Positions 14,086 to 18,040 of a stretch of DNA of 18,040 nt are shown here, piece by piece (the stretch's first letter is position 1; each line of letters begins with the position of its first letter). The stretch is from an uncultured Collinsella sp. (lineage in GTDB: Bacteria > Actinomycetota > Coriobacteriia > Coriobacteriales > Coriobacteriaceae): NCBI GenBank assembly GCA_902491345.1, contig CABUHI010000032.1, forward strand, positions 1-18,040, written 5' to 3'. Made by a program: the position numbers and the translations under genes. Below the pieces are notes generated by a model that had not been told where the DNA came from, made no database searches, and worked only from the letters and a program-made list of their open reading frames with translations.

Positions 14086-14240
14086 GTTACGCGGTTCTAC
14101 GAACCGCGTAACCAGTTGACGCTGCAAACGCCCCTAAGCGGCAATCTGACGTTCAATTTCAAGGGCGCGACCAGAAGGTCAGCGCCCTTTCATTTCACGT
14201 CACCTTGCTCGCTTAGGGGCGTTTTCGCTGTCCGTCCTCT
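14086..14240. repeat. Structured two-copy intergenic element, copy B
   Basis: Five bases after the lipoprotein stop codon is a perfect 12-bp hairpin I (14086-14097 with 14101-14112). A perfect 15-bp long-range stem II follows (14126-14140, AAACGCCCCTAAGCG, with 14210-14224). It encloses hairpin III (14161-14189), again tipped by GACCAGAAGGTC with a bulged A. The stem sequences differ from copy A at 6028-6184 but remain paired. Spacing is the same apart from a one-base difference in hairpin I's loop and a one-base indel in hairpin III's right flank. Hairpin III has only a short T-run, so termination here should be weaker than in copy A. Confidence 0.7.
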
Positions 14241-14247
14241 ACCTGCT

Positions 14248-14324
14248 ACTCATTGGGGGCAGACTTAAATGAGTAGTCGTTGGGGGCGTTCTTAAACGAC
14301 TAGTCGTTGGGGACATTCTTTGGG
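14248..14324. repeat. 27-nt hairpin repeats, two complete and one broken, in tandem
   Basis: Unit one (14248-14274) has arms ACTCATT/AATGAGT and unit two (14275-14301) has AGTCGTT/AACGACT; they abut with no gap. A third begins AGTCGTTGGGGACATTCTT at 14302 but lacks its right arm. The 13-nt loops are GGGGGCAGACTTA and GGGGGCGTTCTTA. Confidence 0.75.
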
Positions 14325-14348
14325 CGCGGTTGGCGCATCGACTGCTTG

Positions 14349-14518
14349 GGAAAGTGTGACCCGGTTTTTGGCTGAATAGTGGGTCGCGGTTTCCGGATGG
14401 AGCGGGTTGCGGAAAGCGCGACCCGGAATATCGCCCTGAGGTGGGATGCCGTTTCCCCGACGGGGCTCAATTGGAAAGCGCATCCCATTTTGAGGCGGCA
14501 AAACGGGATGCGCTTTCC
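14349..14518. repeat. Three tandem hairpins with an exact 62-nt period
   Basis: Left arms at 14349-14362, 14411-14424 and 14473-14486 follow GGAAAGYGYRWCCC. Right arms at 14381-14394, 14443-14456 and 14505-14518 are their inverted relatives. Every loop is 18 nt and every inter-hairpin spacer 16 nt, yet loop and spacer sequences are all different. The third hairpin is perfectly paired (14 of 14). The first has twelve pairs of Watson-Crick or wobble type plus extra inner pairing. The second left arm pairs better with the first right arm (13 of 14) than with its own partner. It lies downstream of the leftward phosphatase gene. Confidence 0.75.
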
Positions 14519-14559
14519 GCGTGGCAGAGTTGCTGCGGCCGCGTTGAGCGGCGGCCCCG

Positions 14560-15228
14560 TTACTCGCCCAGAATCAGCGCCGCGAGCTCTGCCTGGGTGT
14601 CCACCACGTAGTCGGCGCCGGCGGCCTCCAGCTCTGCGCGGCCGCGGAAGCCCCAGCTGACGCCCGCGCTCTTAAGGCCGGCGTTGTGGCCGGTCAGGAT
14701 ATCGACATTGGAATCGCCCACATAGAGCGTGGTCGCCGGATCGGCGCCCAGCTCCTCCATCACATGCAGCGTGACGGGTGCTTCTGGCTTGGGTGGGAAC
14801 GCATCGACACGGCCCTGTACCAGCGCAAAGCGGTCGGGACCAAAATATTTCTCGATAAGCGGAGCCGCCGAGACGTGGTCCTTGTTGGTGAGCACGGCAA
14901 GCTGCACACCCGCGGCGCGCAGGCGGTCGAGCATCTCGATCGTGCTGGCATAGGGAGCGGTGTGGTCCTCCTTGTGCTCGCCGTAGTAAGCCCTAAACTC
15001 GGCAAGCGTCTGCTCAAACATACGGCCGTCGCCCGCATATTCGGCCGGCATAAAACGCTCAACCAGCTTGAGCATGCCGTTTCCCACCTTGTAGCGGTAG
15101 GCGTCTACGTCAAACGTGGGCCAGCCGTGCATCTCGCAGGTATGGTTGCCGGCTGCTGCCAAGTCCTCGAGCGTGTTGAGGATGGTGCCGTCCAGGTCAA
15201 AGATCACATGGGAAAAAGCTGCTGCCAT
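14560..15228 (-). CDS. HAD-superfamily phosphatase, phosphoglycolate phosphatase/PpaX-like
   Basis: The 222-residue cytoplasmic enzyme belongs to HAD subfamily I with a helical cap. Motif I is FDLDGTI, with the nucleophile Asp11 and acid Asp13. Motif II is VLTNKD, motif III the Lys in PPKPEAP, and motif IV is YVGDSNVDI. Gph-like members hydrolyse phosphoglycolate and PpaX-like members pyrophosphate; motifs alone do not tell which small phosphate ester is used here. I chose the ATG at 15228 (MAAAFSHVIF), with GGGAG six bases upstream, over the ATG at 15243, which has no ribosome site. The gene follows hypE on the same strand after 124 bases but is functionally unrelated. Its 3' end faces the palindrome array. 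Confidence 0.88.
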   Translation of the reverse strand: MAAAFSHVIFDLDGTILNTLEDLAAAGNHTCEMHGWPTFDVDAYRYKVGNGMLKLVERFMPAEYAGDGRMFEQTLAEFRAYYGEHKEDHTAPYASTIEMLDRLRAAGVQLAVLTNKDHVSAAPLIEKYFGPDRFALVQGRVDAFPPKPEAPVTLHVMEELGADPATTLYVGDSNVDILTGHNAGLKSAGVSWGFRGRAELEAAGADYVVDTQAELAALILGE

Positions 15229-15263
15229 GGGTGCTCCCGTCATTGGATTTCAAAACGCACCTC

Positions 15264-15269
15264 ATAATA
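15264..15269 (-). promoter_or_regulatory. Possible -10 of the HAD phosphatase gene
   Basis: TATTAT on the minus strand lies about 35 bases upstream of the chosen start codon and matches the -10 consensus at five of six positions. The -35 region is GC-rich and unconvincing. Confidence 0.25.
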
Positions 15270-15352
15270 CTGGGCTTCCGCGTTGGGCGTGCTTGGAATC
15301 TGAACATCTCCAGGGATATCAGGCCACATCGCGCCGACCGTGCGATTCTGCC

Positions 15353-16387
15353 CTAGCAAATTCTCGGCAGCTGCTCTCCCACGAGCATGTCGAGAATGCG
15401 GGTCGAGCCCCAGCCGGTGCGTACGCGTACGGCGGGCCGAGCGTCCGGTCCAAGTGGCAGCACGCGGCCGATGATGGCGGCATTCTCGCCGTAGCGGGCG
15501 GCGCGCATGGCGCTCAGCGCGGCATCGGCTTGCTCGGCCGGCACGACGGCAACCATCTTGCCCTCGTTTGCCACCTGCAGCACATCGTAGCCGAGCATCT
15601 CGCAGGCGGCCTGCACGTCGGGACGCACGGGCACGGCATCCTCGTCGATCTCCATGGCAACGCCGCTGGCCTGCGCAAACTCGTTGAGCGTCGAGGCCAG
15701 GCCACCGCGCGTGGGGTCGCGGAAGCAGCGTGTGTCGGGTGCTGCGGAAAGCACATCGGCAATCAGGTGGTTGAGCGGCGCGGCGTCGCTTTCGATGGTG
15801 CTCGAAAACGCCAGACCCTCGCGTTGGCTCATGATAGCGATGCCGTGGTCGCCCAGTGTACCCGAGACCAGGATGACATCGCCGGGCTGGCAGTTTGCGC
15901 CGCTGAGCGCCACGCCCGCAGGCACCTCGCCCACGCCGGCGGTATTGATATAGACGCCGTCGGCCCCGCCGCGCTCGACCACCTTGGTGTCGCCCGTGAT
16001 TATGGACACGCCCGCCTCGTGCGCCGTCTCGGCCATCGTCTGCACAATCTGGCGGAGCCTATCCATGGGATAGCCCTCTTCGAGGATAAAGCCGCACGAC
16101 AGGTAGCGCACGTTGGCGCCCGAGGTCGCGACGTCGTTGACGGTTCCGCACACGGCGAGGCGGCCGATGTTGCCACCGGGGAAGAACTGCGGCGAGACTA
16201 CAAAGCTGTCGGTCGACATGGCGATGCGCCCGCTCGCGGGCAGCGCGGCGACGCCGGCATCGTTGCCTTCGAGCAGCTCGGGCGACCCAAAGGCATCCAA
16301 AAAGACCTCATCGATGATGCGTTTCATCATCTGGCCGCCGGAGCCGTGGCCCAGCAGGACGGTGCTATCGGTAACGCTATGGGACAT
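15353..16387 (-). CDS. hypE: Hydrogenase maturation protein HypE (carbamoyl dehydratase)
   Basis: HypE receives a carbamoyl group from HypF on its C-terminal cysteine and dehydrates it with ATP to a thiocyanate, the source of the CN ligands of [NiFe]-hydrogenase. The 344-residue protein has the PurM-like ATP-binding start LLGHGSGGQMM (11-21), the loop STDSFVV, NDVATSGA, TGDTKVV, and DPTRGGLA, all family signatures. It ends in the conserved PRIC tail with the modified Cys as the last residue. The ATG at 16387 has GGAG (16396-16399) upstream. It lies 48 bases after hypD in the same operon, the last of the hyp genes. No terminator is obvious before the phosphatase gene. Confidence 0.95.
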   Translation of the reverse strand: MSHSVTDSTVLLGHGSGGQMMKRIIDEVFLDAFGSPELLEGNDAGVAALPASGRIAMSTDSFVVSPQFFPGGNIGRLAVCGTVNDVATSGANVRYLSCGFILEEGYPMDRLRQIVQTMAETAHEAGVSIITGDTKVVERGGADGVYINTAGVGEVPAGVALSGANCQPGDVILVSGTLGDHGIAIMSQREGLAFSSTIESDAAPLNHLIADVLSAAPDTRCFRDPTRGGLASTLNEFAQASGVAMEIDEDAVPVRPDVQAACEMLGYDVLQVANEGKMVAVVPAEQADAALSAMRAARYGENAAIIGRVLPLGPDARPAVRVRTGWGSTRILDMLVGEQLPRIC

Positions 16388-16435
16388 ATCGAAAACTCCA
16401 ATCGTGGGTGGTGCCGGTGTGCGGGTGTGCCCGGG

Positions 16436-17548
16436 CTAGTCGCGGTAGCGGTAGTACGCCGCGCAGCTGCCCTCGGAGCTCACCATGCACGGGCCGACGG
16501 GGTGCTCGGGCGTGCAGGTGCGGCCAAAGAGCGGGCAGCTGCTCGGCGCAATGGCCCCGCGCAGCACGTCGCCGCAGCGGCACCCGCGCGGCTCGACCGT
16601 CGCCTCAACGGGCACGTCAAAGCGAGCGCGGGCATCAAAGCGCGAGAACTCGGGGCGGATGGAAAGGCCCGAGTTGGCAATCAGCCCCAGCCCGCGCCAT
16701 GTGGTATCGCACGGCTCAAACACCTGCTCGACCAGCTGGCGCGCCACGGGATTGCCGTCTGCGTTGACGCCACGGCGGTAGGCGTTGTCAATCACCGGCC
16801 TGTCCTCGACAACCATCTGGACCAGCATGCAGATGCCCTGCAGGATATCGACCGGTTCAAATCCCGTGACCACGCCCGGGGTATTGAATTCGTCGACCAA
16901 AAAGCTAAAGGGCACCAAGCCCGTGATGGTGGCGACGTGGCCCGGCAGGATAAAGCCGTCGATGGTGGTCTCGGGGTCGTTGGCGATGGCGCGCAACGCC
17001 GGCGGCGTGGCCTTGTGGGCGCAATAGACCGAGAAGTTCAAAAGCCCGCGCGCCTCGGCCTCCAAGATGGCGGCGGCGATGGTGGGCGTCGTAGTCTCAA
17101 AGCCCACGCCCATAAAAATGACCGGGCGATCAGGGTTTTGCTCGGCAATGTCGAGCGCGTCGAGCGGGGAATAGACGATACGGATATCGCGCCCCGCCGC
17201 CTTTTGCGCAGCGAGCGAGGTGGATGATCCGGGCACGCGCATCATGTCGCCAAAGGTGGTGATGATGGCGCCGTCTATGTTGGCGAGCGCGATTGCGTGG
17301 TCGATGTCGCGGTTGGCGGTGACGCAGACGGGGCAGCCCGGGCCGCTCAGCAGCTTGAGCCCGGCCGGCATAATGGAGCGAAAGCCATAGCGCCCGATGC
17401 TCACGGTATGCGTGCCGCAGACTTCCATAAGGTTGATGGTGCGGTCGCCGACAAGCTCATGAATGCGCTCGATGAGCTCGCGAGCCAGCTTGGGATCGCG
17501 GAATGCCGAGAAATCGATACCGGAGCGCGCCGGCTGCTCGGGCGCCAC
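16436..17548 (-). CDS. hypD: Hydrogenase maturation protein HypD (Fe-CN/CO scaffold)
   Basis: HypD is an iron-sulfur protein that with HypC holds the iron while cyanide and CO are attached. The 370 residues show the family motifs MEVCGTHT (Cys44), LSGPGCPVCVT (Cys72, Cys75), FGDMMRVPGS, VGFETTTP, and a C-terminal four-Cys cluster for a 4Fe-4S centre (PRGCRCGDVLRG onward). The start is GTG at 17548-17546, whose first base is also the last base of the hypC stop codon. This one-base overlap implies translational coupling and matched amounts of HypC and HypD. The N-terminal extension before IDFSAFRDP is about ten residues, normal for the family. Confidence 0.95.
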   Translation of the reverse strand: MAPEQPARSGIDFSAFRDPKLARELIERIHELVGDRTINLMEVCGTHTVSIGRYGFRSIMPAGLKLLSGPGCPVCVTANRDIDHAIALANIDGAIITTFGDMMRVPGSSTSLAAQKAAGRDIRIVYSPLDALDIAEQNPDRPVIFMGVGFETTTPTIAAAILEAEARGLLNFSVYCAHKATPPALRAIANDPETTIDGFILPGHVATITGLVPFSFLVDEFNTPGVVTGFEPVDILQGICMLVQMVVEDRPVIDNAYRRGVNADGNPVARQLVEQVFEPCDTTWRGLGLIANSGLSIRPEFSRFDARARFDVPVEATVEPRGCRCGDVLRGAIAPSSCPLFGRTCTPEHPVGPCMVSSEGSCAAYYRYRD

Positions 17549-17808
17549 TAGTAAGCCTCCGCCGGGTTGGTGGTCAGCTGGTCTTCTTCGATCAGCTCGG
17601 ACATGGCATTAACAAGCTCGAGCGTTTCCTGTGCTTCCTGCTCGTCGACAATCTGGATGCCAAAGCCGGCGTGTACGAGAATATAGTCGCCAACCTGCGC
17701 CGTCGGCACGAGTCGCAGCGACACGGGGCGCTCGATGCCCATCATGTCGACGGTGGCCTTGAGGTCGTCGTCGCGTTTGACTACTTTACCGGGAACGGCA
17801 AGGCACAT
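17548..17808 (-). CDS. hypC: Hydrogenase maturation chaperone HypC
   Basis: This is the 86-residue HypC/HupF-family chaperone that binds HypD and then the hydrogenase large subunit, delivering the Fe(CN)2CO unit. It begins MCLAVPGKVV, with the essential Cys2 that follows the removed Met. The conserved middle GIERPVSLRLVPTAQVGDYILVH gives way to HAGFGIQIVDEQEA. The C-terminal 25 residues are a longer acidic tail than in some homologues. The ATG at 17808 has GGGGA about six bases upstream, and a promoter-like site lies 57-85 bases further up. The stop overlaps the hypD start by one base. Confidence 0.95.
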   Translation of the reverse strand: MCLAVPGKVVKRDDDLKATVDMMGIERPVSLRLVPTAQVGDYILVHAGFGIQIVDEQEAQETLELVNAMSELIEEDQLTTNPAEAY

Positions 17809-17864
17809 ATTGTTCCCCTTTTATACGCTTTGCGCTGGACGGGCGCTCAATAATCCATCAGTTG

Positions 17865-17893
17865 ATGGTAGCGCTCGCGGGCGCTGCGGGCAA
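17865..17893 (-). promoter_or_regulatory. Candidate internal promoter for hypCDE
   Basis: On the minus strand TTGCCC (17893-17888) and TACCAT (17870-17865) are 17 bases apart. The -10 overlaps a perfect dyad, CCATCA-GT-TGATGG (17855-17868). The 131-nt gap between hypF and hypC leaves room for independent expression of hypCDE. Confidence 0.4.
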
Positions 17894-17939
17894 ACGCGCT
17901 ACACCTGTGAGACGGCGGCTTGCGGGCTGGCCGAACAGC

Positions 17940-18040
17940 CTATTGTGGCGCGACCTGTGCGAGACGAGCGCTTGCGACCGCCGCCTGACCGTAGGCGATG
18001 CAGCCGTCATTGACGGGTACGGTGTGGGGGACAAGGACAG
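17940..18040 (-). CDS. hypF: C-terminal end of HypF (carbamoyltransferase), cut by the window edge
   Basis: The last 32 codons of a leftward gene run from the right edge to TAG at 17942-17940. The residues include HTVPVNDGCIAYGQAA, matching the conserved C-terminal PxNDGGIALGQA motif of HypF, which makes the carbamoyl group for HypE from carbamoyl phosphate. Position directly upstream of hypC, hypD and hypE on the same strand fits a hypFCDE cluster. In this copy the second Gly of NDGG is Cys and the LG is YG, acceptable variation. The identification rests on this motif and context only. Confidence 0.85.
   Translation of the reverse strand, partial: VLVPHTVPVNDGCIAYGQAAVASARLAQVAPQ

Larger units (their letters stand above)
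14082..14559. other. 478-nt convergent intergenic region packed with palindromes
   Basis: No gene is visible between the lipoprotein (+) and the phosphatase (-). The space is filled by the structured element copy B (14086-14240), tandem 27-nt hairpins (14248-14324), the 62-nt-period hairpin array (14349-14518), and a GC-rich hairpin-prone tail (14532-14559). Confidence 0.75.

Noticed and set aside
14349..14518. A CRISPR array
   Set aside because: Repeats are only 14 nt, alternate in orientation, vary among themselves, and have 16-18 nt fillers; no cas genes are present. It was kept as a palindrome array instead.
15116..17227. A 703-codon rightward open frame opposite hypE and hypD
   Set aside because: It is the antisense shadow of two clearly identified GC-rich genes, and its protein is low-complexity Arg/His/Gly-rich with no domain. 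Similar long plus-strand frames opposite the ATPase (2088-3194, 3516-4937) and opposite the hydrolase (8118-9494) were rejected for the same reason.

Overview
The window looks like a chromosomal piece of a high-GC, human-gut-type Coriobacteriia, most likely Collinsella or a close relative. This is inferred from a membrane-embedded LuxR-type regulator of a kind common in that class, the GC-rich codon use, many small palindromic repeats between genes, and a [NiFe]-hydrogenase maturation operon. No database search was possible.

Layout from left to right. Positions 1-38 hold the first codons of a leftward gene, followed by a gene-free stretch of nested repeats. A LuxR-family regulator with a polytopic membrane domain (416-1960, +) converges on a magnesium-type P-type ATPase (2142-4910, -), which one in-frame TGA splits into two halves. 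Between the ATPase and pyrE (5348-6028, +) lies a long leader with a strong Shine-Dalgarno (SD) 23-codon ORF and a palindromic promoter-like site.

The carbohydrate block runs from 6288 to 13290. It has a RpiR/MurR regulator and a large GH106-like glycoside hydrolase on the minus strand, then an AraC regulator and a GH1 6-phospho-beta-glucosidase on the plus strand. A stand-alone PTS EIIA(Glc)-type protein follows with its own promoter and terminator. The regulator types and the GH1 phosphate-binding residues suggest use of plant-type glycosides imported as phosphosugars, but no transporter lies in the window.

The right part holds a secreted lipoprotein (13524-14081, +), a convergent HAD phosphatase (14560-15228, -) and the maturation genes hypF (partial), hypC, hypD and hypE, all on the minus strand and in the order hypF-C-D-E. 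HypC and HypD overlap by one base. HypE and HypF make the cyanide ligands, HypC and HypD assemble the Fe(CN)2CO unit.

The most unusual content is in the gaps. (1) A structured element of about 155 nt occurs twice, after pyrE and after the lipoprotein gene. The copies share geometry and short conserved blocks, while their stems differ by paired changes. (2) Three hairpins with 14-nt arms repeat with an exact 62-nt period at 14349-14518, with arms conserved and loops and spacers all different. (3) A 27-nt hairpin family has covarying stems and a conserved loop. (4) A 39-nt palindrome sits at all three junctions of the four-gene carbohydrate block and supplies the stop codon of the large hydrolase. 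These look like REP-like or MITE-like families, or RNA elements; their function is unknown.
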